Assembly (NCBI GenBank): GCA_009991955.1
Contig: JAACWS010000011.1
Coordinates: 21,751-85,750, forward strand
DNA from: Spirochaetales bacterium
GTDB taxonomy: Bacteria > Spirochaetota > Spirochaetia > DSM-27196 > Salinispiraceae
Reading direction: 5' to 3'
Length of the DNA stretch: 64,000 bases
Shown in pieces: positions 25,422-34,011 of this stretch (position 1 is the first letter of the stretch; each line of letters opens with the position of its first letter). The notes under the pieces were generated by a model. It did not search any database. It saw only the letters and a list, made by a program, of their open reading frames with translations, and had not been told where the DNA came from. Both the position numbers and the translations under genes were made by a program.

Positions 25422-26153
25422 TTAAATATTGCCTTCGGTAAGGATGATTACGTCTACCCGACGGTTATAAGCTCTGCCTTCGGGCGTGTCGTTCGTGACT
25501 AAGGGCCGAAATTCTCCAAAGGTCATAACTTGGAATTTTTCTTCGGGCGAGCCAAAGTCCGTCAGGAGCATCATTGTGTTCACTGCTCGAGAACTACCCA
25601 GGTGCCAGTTGGTTGGCCACGCTCCGTTCGGGTCGGTTGGCTCGTCATCCGTATGACCTTCTACCCGAAACAAACGATCCTCTAGGCCTGGACTGCCCAA
25701 TAATTGGGAAAGTTTTATGAGAACTTCCCGAGTTTCTTCTATTTTGACTTCCGCACTGGCGATTTCGAAAAATGCGTCACTGGCCAATGAAATCACCAAA
25801 CCCCGTTCGTCCTCGGTTACCCGTACTACGTTGGTTCGTATCTCCGGTTGAAATAGGGACACTGCTAATCGGCGGGCCTGCGCGAGAGAACGTCCCGCTT
25901 GAAGGCTGGGCAAACTTTCTACATTATTACCCAGTTCCGCAAGTCGGCCTTCGGCGAGGGTATTTCCACCCGTAAAATTCCCCAGCCCTTGGAAGGCTGC
26001 CAGAATGAGCTGAAGTTTATAGCCGTCTACAGTGGCAGTAGTGAACATGAGGACGAAAAAAGTGAGAAGAAGGGTAACCATGTCTCCGTACGTGAGCATG
26101 TACTCGGGTACAGCACACTCAGGACATTTCTGTTTTTTTTCTGGCATACCCAT
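25422..26153 (-). CDS. motB: Flagellar stator protein MotB
   Basis: Stator subunit that anchors to peptidoglycan and carries the proton/ion-binding Asp. 243 residues: Asp24 in TYGDMVTLLLTFFVLMF within the single transmembrane helix, a plug/linker, and an OmpA-like domain (RVEGHTDDEP ... NWHLGSSRAVNTM ... RAYNRRVDVIIL). The N-terminal CPEC (Cys10, Cys13) is a paired-Cys motif just before the membrane. Directly downstream of motA (13-nt gap). Confidence 0.96.
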   Translation of the reverse strand: MGMPEKKQKCPECAVPEYMLTYGDMVTLLLTFFVLMFTTATVDGYKLQLILAAFQGLGNFTGGNTLAEGRLAELGNNVESLPSLQAGRSLAQARRLAVSLFQPEIRTNVVRVTEDERGLVISLASDAFFEIASAEVKIEETREVLIKLSQLLGSPGLEDRLFRVEGHTDDEPTDPNGAWPTNWHLGSSRAVNTMMLLTDFGSPEEKFQVMTFGEFRPLVTNDTPEGRAYNRRVDVIILTEGNI

Positions 26154-26166
26154 TCTTCAGGCCCTC

Positions 26167-26946
26167 CTATTGATTAGACTCGGCCTTGATCGGCTCTCTC
26201 TCTGCAGGAGGCAAGAAACTAAGCAGTTTCTCCAACAGTACCCGGGGGTTATCGCCCGATTGGATAGACAAAATCCCCTCGATAACGATTTCTTTTTGGC
26301 GAGTTTCATACTTATCCCGGTCTTCAAGTTTATTCTTAAAGGGTATGAGCATAATATTCGCTAACATAGAACCGTACATAGTCGTAATAAGCGCCGTGGC
26401 CATACCTTTTGCGATACCTGACTGGTCTTCCAAGTTCGCTAACATGGCAATAAGACCTATAAGTGTACCAATCATTCCAAAGGCTGGGGCCAAAGAACCC
26501 CAGCTTGCGAAGTAGGTAATTGCATCGGCGTGTCTATTGTTGATTTGATTAAGTTCGGTGTAGAGAATGTTCTTAATGATTTCTGGGTCGGTACCGTCTA
26601 CAACCAGCTGAATACCTTTCCGCATGAACTCGTCCTCAACCTCGTCCAGATTATCTTCCAGAGCCAACAGACCTTCCCGCCGAGCTCGTTCAGAAAAAGA
26701 TACCAGGTTAGTGATAATTTTACCTTCCTGAAGGTTAGGTACCGAAGTAACCTTTCCAATGTACTTTCCTATTGCCAAGGTTCGGGCAAGGGGCGAAGAT
26801 ATGAGCATAGAACCGATACTTCCACCTACTACGATAAGAAGGGACGGAACGTCGATATAGTATTGAAAACCAACACCACCGAGGAGGATACCAAACACAA
26901 CCATCCCCATGGCAACACCTAACCCAACTATTGTTCCCAGATCCAT
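26167..26946 (-). CDS. motA: Flagellar stator protein MotA
   Basis: Four-helix stator subunit that forms the ion channel with MotB. 259 residues; hydrophobic helices near 5-22, 30-48, 145-168 and 176-200, and the cytoplasmic loop with conserved charged residues (ARREGLLALEDNLDEVEDEF). Conserved FGMIGTLIGLIAMLANL is present. Preceded by flbD with a 6-nt gap. Confidence 0.96.
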   Translation of the reverse strand: MDLGTIVGLGVAMGMVVFGILLGGVGFQYYIDVPSLLIVVGGSIGSMLISSPLARTLAIGKYIGKVTSVPNLQEGKIITNLVSFSERARREGLLALEDNLDEVEDEFMRKGIQLVVDGTDPEIIKNILYTELNQINNRHADAITYFASWGSLAPAFGMIGTLIGLIAMLANLEDQSGIAKGMATALITTMYGSMLANIMLIPFKNKLEDRDKYETRQKEIVIEGILSIQSGDNPRVLLEKLLSFLPPAEREPIKAESNQ

Positions 26947-26952
26947 AGATCC

Positions 26953-27150
26953 CTACTCCTCGTTTTTAAAGGCCCCAATGAGTTGTCGGTACTCTAGGAT
27001 TCGGTCATAGACTTCTTCGTAGGGTTCCCGAACAACTAATCGTTTTCCCGACAACATAATAAGCGTCGTATCCGGATTACACTCAATATACTCAATCTGA
27101 TGGGGATTGACATAGTACACTTTTTTATCCAGCCGGGTTACAGGTATCAT
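26953..27150 (-). CDS. flbD: Flagellar protein FlbD
   Basis: Small cytoplasmic protein of 65 residues (MIPVTRLDKKVYYVNPHQIE, then YIECNPDTTLIMLSGKRLVV). The family (SwrD/YlzI in Bacillus) increases flagellar power or torque and is encoded beside motAB or flgE. Its position between flgE and motA agrees with that role. Confidence 0.92.
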   Translation of the reverse strand: MIPVTRLDKKVYYVNPHQIEYIECNPDTTLIMLSGKRLVVREPYEEVYDRILEYRQLIGAFKNEE

Positions 27151-27170
27151 CTTTTCAAATTACTCCAGAA

Positions 27171-28616
27171 TTATCGCTTGAGTGTCAACAGTTCTTGAAG
27201 CAACTGGTCGGCGGTCTGGATTGTTTTCGAGTTCGACTGAAATCCTCGTTGGGTAACAATCATGTCGGTAAATTCCGCCGCTAGGTCCACGTTACTCATT
27301 TCTAAGGCTCCGGCAATAAATTTGCCTTTTCCCGCTACGCCACTGGGTCCTACATCCGCATCACCAGAATTGATAGTAACTACGTAGGTGTTTTCACCGG
27401 CTTTTTCGAGTCCTCCGGGATTTCGGAACGAAGCCAAGGCGACCTGTCCGAGGCTTCGATTAGTCCCGTTGGAGTAGATTCCAGTGATTGTTCCTGTCTG
27501 GTCGATTCGGAAATCCTGAAGGTAACCCATTCGGTATCCATCTTGTTCGACAATTTTATTCGAACTTTCGCTGGAGTACTGGGTGGTCGAGTTCGTAAAA
27601 CTTCCTACGCTACCAATCCCTACCGAGAAGGTTTGGGTAATCGGTTCACCAGGAGCTCCAACAAAAGCTGGATTCACAGTTTCCGGGTCGATCACGTCGG
27701 GTATTGCGGTTTCGGGAACCAAGAAGCTCACATCGAACTGCAAATCATCCAAGTTATCGAGGCCGCCAGTAGCGTTTGCAACACTTTCGAGGGTACCGAA
27801 GTTATCAAACTGAACCTGAAAGGTTCCTGGGGTAACCCCATCGGATGCGATTCCGCCAACCGAAACGGTTGCAGGAACAAGATTACCCTCGGCGTCGAGG
27901 ATTCGTACTTCACCATTCCACAGATTCGTGGAGCCCTCATCGGTTGCCCGGGTGTACACCACTTCGAGCCGCAACGCTCCCCCAAAGGGATCGAAGATTT
28001 CCTTACTTGCAACCCATGTGCCTTCTTGCACAGCCTCAGCACTGGGGTCCGCTGGAATTAACGGTGTCCGCTTATCCAGGTTAGATGCCAAGGTCACTGC
28101 ACTCGTTGCCCGGGCAGGATCTTTACCCCCTACAGGGATGTTGAGGTCTCCGATTTGTGAACTGGTGTTTACATAGGTCGCGCCGTTGATGACTTCCGCC
28201 GCCCACCCCTGAACTCGCATTCCGTTGGAAGGATTCACGAGGGTCCCGTCGGCATCGAGACTAAAAGCCCCGGCTCGAGAGTAGAAACTCTGGTCTCCAG
28301 CACGCATGATGAAGAACCCTTCACCTTGAATAGCCAAGTCGGTCTTTACTCCGGTGGTTTGTAGACTTCCTTGGGTATGAATGGTGTCGATTGACGCGAT
28401 GTTCATGCCCAGACCTACTTGTTGAGGGTTTACCCCACCTACCCGATCGTTGGGCCGACTCGACCCTGCCTGGGTCTGGCTCAAGAGGTCCTGAAAGTTC
28501 ACCCGCCCCCGTTTAAATCCGGTGGTGTTTACGTTAGAAATGTTATTACCGATGACATCCATCCGGGTCTGGTGATTTTGTAATCCCGAAACTCCGGCAT
28601 ACAGGGAACGCATCAT
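27171..28616 (-). CDS. flgE: Flagellar hook protein FlgE (Ser at the cross-link position)
   Basis: Subunit of the periplasmic flagellar hook, 481 residues. The N-terminal rod/hook helix (MMRSLYAGVSGLQNHQTRMD), the D1 turn (VIGNNISNVNTTGFKRGR), variable central domains and the C-terminal helix (NVDLAAEFTDMIVTQRGFQS) are all present. In Treponema denticola hook subunits are covalently joined by lysinoalanine formed from Cys178 and Lys165. Here Lys165 is present (codon at 28122-28124), but residue 178 is Ser (TCT, 28083-28085), and I see no Cys anywhere in the protein. The surrounding motif (GGKDPARATSAVTLASNLD) aligns without gaps. Identity certain; cross-linking doubtful. Confidence 0.97.
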   Translation of the reverse strand: MMRSLYAGVSGLQNHQTRMDVIGNNISNVNTTGFKRGRVNFQDLLSQTQAGSSRPNDRVGGVNPQQVGLGMNIASIDTIHTQGSLQTTGVKTDLAIQGEGFFIMRAGDQSFYSRAGAFSLDADGTLVNPSNGMRVQGWAAEVINGATYVNTSSQIGDLNIPVGGKDPARATSAVTLASNLDKRTPLIPADPSAEAVQEGTWVASKEIFDPFGGALRLEVVYTRATDEGSTNLWNGEVRILDAEGNLVPATVSVGGIASDGVTPGTFQVQFDNFGTLESVANATGGLDNLDDLQFDVSFLVPETAIPDVIDPETVNPAFVGAPGEPITQTFSVGIGSVGSFTNSTTQYSSESSNKIVEQDGYRMGYLQDFRIDQTGTITGIYSNGTNRSLGQVALASFRNPGGLEKAGENTYVVTINSGDADVGPSGVAGKGKFIAGALEMSNVDLAAEFTDMIVTQRGFQSNSKTIQTADQLLQELLTLKR

Positions 28617-28628
28617 AGAAAAGCCTCC

Positions 28629-29117
28629 TTACAGATCCTTCACTCGCTGAATATCGCCAAAATCAAAATACGTACCGTTAACGAGCACTTGGGGAAAACT
28701 TCCCTGGGTAACTTCGCTCACTTTCCCAGAAAAGACCTCCCCCGCAACCACCAGGTCAACTTCCTTGCCGAGGACACCCAAGGCCTGCCCAGAGTTGAGC
28801 AGTCCAGAGAGTTTTTCAAAACCCGTAGTCAGGTTCGTCATTTGCTCCAATGAACTAAACTGAGCCATCTGGGCGATAAATTCTTTATCCTCCATAGGCT
28901 TGGTAGGATCCTGATTTTGGAGTTGGGCAATGAGAATTTTTAGAAAATCATCCTTGTCCATGACCTGCTTTGTCTCGCGACCGTAGACCTGTTTATTCTC
29001 CAGGTTTGTCAGTCGAACCTGTTCATCGATACGGTTTCGTTCGCTTTGACTAAAGGTGTTAGAAATTTGTTGTGGTCCTACCTGGAGGGTGGAACGGGAT
29101 GCAATCTCACTTACCAT
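28629..29117 (-). CDS. flgD: Flagellar hook assembly capping protein FlgD (short form)
   Basis: Scaffold that caps the growing hook. 162 residues: a disordered export N-terminus, the conserved FLKILIAQLQNQDPTKPMED helix and FIAQMAQFSSLEQMTNL, then a short beta-rich end (LGKEVDLVVAGEVFSG). The usual C-terminal Tudor/FnIII-like insertion is largely missing, as in other short FlgD proteins. Preceded by fliK and followed by flgE. Confidence 0.95.
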   Translation of the reverse strand: MVSEIASRSTLQVGPQQISNTFSQSERNRIDEQVRLTNLENKQVYGRETKQVMDKDDFLKILIAQLQNQDPTKPMEDKEFIAQMAQFSSLEQMTNLTTGFEKLSGLLNSGQALGVLGKEVDLVVAGEVFSGKVSEVTQGSFPQVLVNGTYFDFGDIQRVKDL

Positions 29118-29129
29118 CGAATACTCCTT

Positions 29130-30611
29130 TTATACCGCAAAATCAATTCTTATTTGTTCGCCCTCTTGGAAGTCGTACCCTCGAGCCTGCACTTCTGGAG
29201 TAAGTCTGGCATTCCGGACTTCTACCGAAAACTCGGAAGTATCAAACCCTTGGGCCCGAAAAGCGGCCTTCAAGTCTTCTAGGGTCTGGGCAAAGGCGTC
29301 TTCTACCTCTTTATTGTCGACAAGAATCTGCGCACCTATACTGTTATCAACCAGGGTCAGGTGAATTTTTACTTCCCCAAGTTTTTCGGGCTTGAGAATG
29401 AGCTTTATTTCGCCTCGATCGTTATCTTTCAGAAGGAACTTTGCACTTCGAACGATCTCAAAAGCCCCAGCATTCCGAAGATGATCGATAAGTTTTCCCT
29501 GATCAACTCCATTCCCAAAAACCACCGAGTCTATCTTCTGTGCGGTCAGTCTTTGACTTACGTCCCCGACTTGCTGGGTTTCCAGGATTCGCGATTCTCT
29601 ATGCTCAGTCCTTGCCTGCTCCGGAGCCTCGAGGTCTCGGCCAAAGATTCGGTGTATTACGTTCGCCCAGGGATTTGTTCGGGGCGCTTGCTCGGACAAT
29701 CGCCCAAGAGTACTTTCGGCTTGTTGGAATTTTTGCTGCCCGAGAGTCTCAGAATCTACTTCTTCGACTCCAGGGTTTACTACCAGATCCGGTTCGATTT
29801 TAGTCGAGATATTGGGCATTTCTGCCTCTACCCGCTGGCTCCTCGTAATGTGAAGGGCCTTGCGAGGGTCAGGTTCGTTCACGAGGTTGAAGTTTCGATG
29901 CTCTGCACCTTTTCGATTTTTGACCTTTCCCTCCATGGTTCGCAAGTCGATAACTTGGACCTGAATCAAGGGCTTTTCCTTGATCGTTTCGAGTTTTACT
30001 TGAACTCCTGCCGTTCTGGGCTTTTCGGCCTTCGGCTCCCGTTGGAGTACTTGAACCGATATCCCCTCCGGAATCGCTGGTACTGCCTCGGACCCATCGC
30101 CATCGACCACATTGGAAGTTTTGCCTGCGGTATTTAAAGCCCGGGGTCGTTCTTGAGGATTTGTGTCTGCTTGAGCCAGCGGGATCTTTGTTTCTTTTTT
30201 CTTCCCTGGGATCTCAGTAAATACCGGGGGATTATCGGGAGGAATTGATTCCGCTATTTTCTTCGGATCTTGAACCTTTTCTTGTCTATCATTCGGTTGT
30301 ACGGTCGATGCCTGCGGTACCTTGGCCTCTCTGAGTTTTTTGGATGGTTTCGAGTCGGAATTCTCCACCTTTGACTCTGGGGTTACATCGGTACTTTTAG
30401 TGTCTTTTACCTTGTCCGACCTTTCAAGCCGGGCCTCGGTAGTACCTTCAGGTCTCGTTGAAGTTTCAGATGCTTCTGCTTCCGAAGCTTCCATATAGTC
30501 AGAAAAACTCTTACCCGGATTAGAGGACTCGAAAGAAGAAGGGGAAGATCCAGTGAAGGTAGGGACTACCGGGGGAGGCGAACCCTGATGTGGTAAGTGC
30601 TGTAGAATCAA
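29130..30611 (-). CDS. fliK: Flagellar hook-length control protein FliK
   Basis: Secreted molecular ruler that stops hook growth and triggers the FlhB switch. 493 residues: a long, Pro/Ser/Glu/Lys-rich disordered N-terminal part, and the C-terminal Flg_hook domain (about 395-470; GEIKLILKPEKLGEVKIHLT, VEDAFAQTLEDLKAAFRAQG). The start is TTG at 30611 with GGAGG 5 nt upstream. That ribosome site is part of a perfect 9-bp stem (30616-30643) next to a second stem (30643-30665), so expression may be controlled at translation. The identity rests on the C-terminal domain and on its position before flgD. Confidence 0.9.
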   Translation of the reverse strand: MILQHLPHQGSPPPVVPTFTGSSPSSFESSNPGKSFSDYMEASEAEASETSTRPEGTTEARLERSDKVKDTKSTDVTPESKVENSDSKPSKKLREAKVPQASTVQPNDRQEKVQDPKKIAESIPPDNPPVFTEIPGKKKETKIPLAQADTNPQERPRALNTAGKTSNVVDGDGSEAVPAIPEGISVQVLQREPKAEKPRTAGVQVKLETIKEKPLIQVQVIDLRTMEGKVKNRKGAEHRNFNLVNEPDPRKALHITRSQRVEAEMPNISTKIEPDLVVNPGVEEVDSETLGQQKFQQAESTLGRLSEQAPRTNPWANVIHRIFGRDLEAPEQARTEHRESRILETQQVGDVSQRLTAQKIDSVVFGNGVDQGKLIDHLRNAGAFEIVRSAKFLLKDNDRGEIKLILKPEKLGEVKIHLTLVDNSIGAQILVDNKEVEDAFAQTLEDLKAAFRAQGFDTSEFSVEVRNARLTPEVQARGYDFQEGEQIRIDFAV

Positions 30612-30615
30612 TAGA

Positions 30616-30643
30616 ACCTCCGAAACCTTGGGTGTTCGGAGGT
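30616..30643 (-). promoter_or_regulatory. Hairpin that sequesters the fliK ribosome-binding site
   Basis: In the mRNA sense, ACCTCCGAA (30643-30635) and TTCGGAGGT (30624-30616) are perfect 9-bp complements around a 10-nt loop. The 3' arm contains the GGAGG Shine-Dalgarno of fliK, 5 nt before its TTG start. Folding would block initiation. Confidence 0.6.
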
Positions 30644-30665
30644 AGGTTCGGCGAAACCGAACCTA
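30643..30665 (-). promoter_or_regulatory. Second hairpin at the flbB stop codon, able to compete with the fliK hairpin
   Basis: TAGGTTCGG (30665-30657, containing the TAG stop of flbB) and CCGAACCTA (30651-30643) are perfect 9-bp arms with a TTTCG loop. Its 5' arm also holds GTTCGG, which is complementary to CCGAAC in the anti-Shine-Dalgarno arm of the next hairpin. The two structures could therefore be mutually exclusive. A ribosome finishing flbB would melt this stem. Confidence 0.55.
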
Positions 30666-31283
30666 GTTTGGACGAAGAGCCATTTTTCGTTGTAGATCCG
30701 AAGCCCGGGCAGGGGGCATAAGAGCCAGCCAAACTGACACCAGAGACACTGCTCCGGCTTGGTCGGCTAACTCCTGAGTCACCCTCAGGGTATCAATCAA
30801 CAACTGGTCATCGTATCCAACCAGAATTGCCACTGCTTCTGCAGGGCGCATACTGGTTAGGTCCTCCGAAATCCGAATTAGGTTTGCTCTTCTATTGTCG
30901 TACTGTCGAACCAATTCATTGAATGAAATTTCTCGTTCTTCTTGGGCATTTTCTCTTTCTTGTAAATCATCGAGCCTTTGGGTAACTTCTTCCTCCAAAA
31001 GAGCAAGATCTTGCTTTTGGCGACTAATTTCCTCTAAGCGGAGATTTACCGACTCATCGAGTTTTTGAATACGATAAGAATCGAGCAGAAAAATATCTTC
31101 TTCCGGAAGAGTGGGTAGGTCGGGACCAAGACCAACCAGAGATAGAAGAGGCGAAAAAACATCCGATGCCCGGATAAGTCCGAGAACATCGAACCAAAAA
31201 ATACCGCCAGCTAACAGCACCAAAATAAGAAAAAAATACAATAGAATTCGGGGCCACGCCCGAGCCCGGGGATATTTAGCCAC
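30663..31283 (-). CDS. flbB: Periplasmic-flagellar collar protein FlbB
   Basis: Inner-membrane anchored protein that forms part of the collar of spirochaetal motors (known from Borrelia); related to the MotE/MgtE_N family. The GTG start at 31283 has GGGAGG 6 nt upstream and gives 206 aa. There is one transmembrane helix (about 12-35), a periplasmic coiled coil (about 65-130; VNLRLEEISRQKQDLALLEE) and a C-terminal MgtE_N-like helical part (LTSMRPAEAVAILVGYDDQL). It overlaps fliJ by 8 nt. A longer frame from 31304 lacks a ribosome site. Confidence 0.88.
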   Translation of the reverse strand: MAKYPRARAWPRILLYFFLILVLLAGGIFWFDVLGLIRASDVFSPLLSLVGLGPDLPTLPEEDIFLLDSYRIQKLDESVNLRLEEISRQKQDLALLEEEVTQRLDDLQERENAQEEREISFNELVRQYDNRRANLIRISEDLTSMRPAEAVAILVGYDDQLLIDTLRVTQELADQAGAVSLVSVWLALMPPARASDLQRKMALRPN

Positions 31284-31722
31284 CCAGTACCTCCCTAGAC
31301 ACACTCATGGGAACTCTCATATCATCAATAATTTTTTGTTCTTCGTCCAGGCTCATTTTTCGATGCTCGGCTTTCCGTTTATTGCGCAAACGAACGAGCA
31401 CCTCGAGTTCCCGATGGGTCTCGCGATAGCGCTCAGCAGCTTTAAGTCGCTCCTCTTCGGCGAGGGCTCGATCCTTCAAGACTCGTTCGGTAGCTTGGTC
31501 GATTCGCATTAGGTAGCTTCGACGAACCGAGAGGTTGTTCCCGAGGTCTTCCGACCCCTGGGGTACGCTTGCTGCTCGAAATCGCTCCTCGGCCAAGATT
31601 TCTAGCTTTCGATCCAAATCATTACAGGTACTGGTAATAGCCCCGAGGGATAGCTTAGCTTTCTCCTCCTCTCGAGCTCGTAAGTCCTGGAGTACCTGCA
31701 ACGGAAAATTAAAACGCTTCAT
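31276..31722 (-). CDS. fliJ: Flagellar export protein FliJ
   Basis: Cytoplasmic coiled-coil stalk of the FliI ATPase ring. 148 residues, almost wholly alpha-helical and charged, starting MKRFNFPLQVLQDLRAREEE. It overlaps fliI by 4 nt and flbB by 8 nt. Assigned from position and coiled-coil character, with the typical N-terminal F-x-L-xx-L pattern. Confidence 0.92.
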   Translation of the reverse strand: MKRFNFPLQVLQDLRAREEEKAKLSLGAITSTCNDLDRKLEILAEERFRAASVPQGSEDLGNNLSVRRSYLMRIDQATERVLKDRALAEEERLKAAERYRETHRELEVLVRLRNKRKAEHRKMSLDEEQKIIDDMRVPMSVSREVLGG

Positions 31723-33053
31723 TTGGTGCTCTCACCCGGAGGTTCAATTTGCGCCACTGAGGCGAGATGATTCCAATTCTCGTTTATGCTATCGGACTCT
31801 TCTGTCCCCTGGACCAAAAAGGCATCAATGGCCTCCTTCCGTTCGATAGCCTTATCGACCAAAGGATTACTCCCCCGGGAGTAAGCGCCGAGAGAAATAA
31901 GATCTTCGTGATCCTTATACGCTGCCATCCAGCGCCGGACCTGGCCCATGGCCTTTTGTTGTAAAGGGGTTGTTATTTTTGTAGCGAGTCGGCTCACCGA
32001 CCCGAGCACATCGACCGCTGGAAAATGGTATGCCTCGGCAAGTTTTCGGCTCAAGACGACGTGGCCGTCGAGTATCCCTCGGACTGCGTCCGATATTGGC
32101 TCGTCCATATCGTCGCCATCGACTAACACCGTATAGAATCCAGTTATGGTCCCTTTTTCTGAGTTAGCACAACGTTCGAGCAATTTTGGAAGGGTAGCAA
32201 ACACTGAAGGTGGATATCCACGGGTTGCCGGAGCCTCACCAATAGAAAGCCCAATTTCTCGTTGAGCTCGGGCGAACCGGGAAACCGAGTCAAAGAGAAA
32301 CATTACGTCCTTCCCTTGATCTCGGAAATACTCGGCAATAGCCGTAGCCATGTACGCACCTTTTAAGCGTGCAAGGGGAGGGGTATTGGAAGTCGATACC
32401 ACTACAACCGAACGCGCCAGGCCTTCGGGGCCCAATTCGTGATCGATGAACTCTTGCACTTCCCTTCCTCGCTCTCCGATGAGGGCAATGACATTCACCT
32501 GGGCATTGGTATTTTTTGCGATCATCCCCAAAATAGTGGACTTTCCTACCCCCGACCCGCTAAAAATACCTAATCGTTGCCCCTTGCCTACGGGCAACAA
32601 GCCATCTATGGCCCGAACCCCGGTCCCGACTTGGTTACGAATAGGAAGTCGATCGAGAACTGCTGGGGGATTTCGGTAAAGGGGATAAAAACCGTCGGGA
32701 ACAATATCTCCTAGGCCGTCTATCGGCCTGCCCAGGGAGTCGATGACCCTTCCTAGGAGGTCTGGAGTTATCGGAGCCTGAAGATTAGTACCCGCCGCAA
32801 TAACTGCAGCCCCAACATCGAGGCCCTCCACCTCATCGAAGGGCATGAGTTGCACTACTTGCCCATGCAGTCCGACTACTTCGGCGGGAATGCTTCGGTT
32901 TTGCCGGGTTATTACGATATGGCAAAGTTCGCCGACGGTAACTGTTGGCCCCATACTTTCGATGAGCAGTCCACGGACCCGAACTACCTTGCCAATGTAC
33001 GTAATGGGGTCGGTTTCTTTTACCGCCGACACATACTTGGCAAACATGTTCAT
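31719..33053 (-). CDS. fliI: Flagellum-specific ATP synthase FliI
   Basis: Hexameric ATPase that energises type III export. 444 residues with Walker A SGSGVGKS (165-172), Walker B VMFLFDSVSRFARAQREIGL, and the conserved GEAPATRGYPPSVFATLPKL and ITGFYTVLVDGDDMDEPISD segments. Overlaps fliH by 4 nt. Confidence 0.97.
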   Translation of the reverse strand: MNMFAKYVSAVKETDPITYIGKVVRVRGLLIESMGPTVTVGELCHIVITRQNRSIPAEVVGLHGQVVQLMPFDEVEGLDVGAAVIAAGTNLQAPITPDLLGRVIDSLGRPIDGLGDIVPDGFYPLYRNPPAVLDRLPIRNQVGTGVRAIDGLLPVGKGQRLGIFSGSGVGKSTILGMIAKNTNAQVNVIALIGERGREVQEFIDHELGPEGLARSVVVVSTSNTPPLARLKGAYMATAIAEYFRDQGKDVMFLFDSVSRFARAQREIGLSIGEAPATRGYPPSVFATLPKLLERCANSEKGTITGFYTVLVDGDDMDEPISDAVRGILDGHVVLSRKLAEAYHFPAVDVLGSVSRLATKITTPLQQKAMGQVRRWMAAYKDHEDLISLGAYSRGSNPLVDKAIERKEAIDAFLVQGTEESDSINENWNHLASVAQIEPPGESTK

Positions 33054-33994
33054 AATCCCGTACCCGAAACCGGCTTTATCTTCGACGAAATAGGAGTAAG
33101 CTCAAGAATTTTCTCTTCGATTTCTCGTAGTTGGCTTGATATTCGAGCATCAATTTGCCCAAAATCTGTTTCGATAATACAACCGCCGGGATCCACCGTA
33201 CTATCTTCCATAACGGTAATTGAGTTGACCCGCTCAAATTTTTCTATGAGTTCTTTTGTATGTTCAGTAGTAATCTTTAGGTCCGAAAGGTTGACCCGAA
33301 TTATGACATCGGCCTTTGACTTAAGTTTACGAAGGGCTTGGACCACGTTATTGACGACGATATTTTTCTGGTTCTCCGACAGCACCTTTACTACCTTTGT
33401 CGCAATTTGTAGCACTAATTGCACCAACTGCCCTTCGGACTCGGAGATTATTTCATTTCGACGTTCGATTGCTTTGGTCAGGACAACGTGAATTCGTTCG
33501 ACAATTCTTTGTACTTCTTCGGTGCCCGTAGCGTACCCTTTGTCGATCCCTTCGTTATACCCTTCCTTTCGTAAGGTCTCTTTTAGTTCAGTGCCCTCGG
33601 TACGAGCTTTTTCGACAATTTCTTCCGCTTCCCGACGGGCTTTCTCGAGGATTTCCCGGGCGTCGTTCTCGGCCTCAATTTTGACCTTGAGAGCGGAGTC
33701 ATTTTTCTTTTTTACCTCTTCGAAGGCGTGATTTTCAGCTCCTTGGATGATCTTTTCTGCCTCGGCCTTTGCCGACTCAATCATTTGTTCTCGTTCTTGA
33801 TCCCAACGAGCCTTAAATATTTCGGCTTCTTTCCGTAGATCCTCGGCGGTCGGGCCCTTATATTGCTCTGCATCCCGAGCAAGGGCCTGTTGCTGAGCAG
33901 TGTATTGCTGGCGAACCATGAGTTCTGGTGGTGATATATGTACTCGCTCTTTCGAGAAGGTGACCTCATTCGACCGAAATAGATTTTTTCCCAT
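33050..33994 (-). CDS. fliH: Flagellar export regulator FliH
   Basis: Cytoplasmic dimeric regulator that tethers FliI to the C-ring. 314 residues: a short N-terminal region, a long Glu/Ala-rich coiled coil (about 30-150) and a C-terminal domain (IVVNNVVQALRKLKSKADVI, STVDPGGCIIETDFGQIDAR) like V-type ATPase subunit E. It follows fliG and overlaps fliI. Confidence 0.95.
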   Translation of the reverse strand: MGKNLFRSNEVTFSKERVHISPPELMVRQQYTAQQQALARDAEQYKGPTAEDLRKEAEIFKARWDQEREQMIESAKAEAEKIIQGAENHAFEEVKKKNDSALKVKIEAENDAREILEKARREAEEIVEKARTEGTELKETLRKEGYNEGIDKGYATGTEEVQRIVERIHVVLTKAIERRNEIISESEGQLVQLVLQIATKVVKVLSENQKNIVVNNVVQALRKLKSKADVIIRVNLSDLKITTEHTKELIEKFERVNSITVMEDSTVDPGGCIIETDFGQIDARISSQLREIEEKILELTPISSKIKPVSGTGL

Positions 33995-34011
33995 AGAGAA
34001 TTCCTTGTAGA

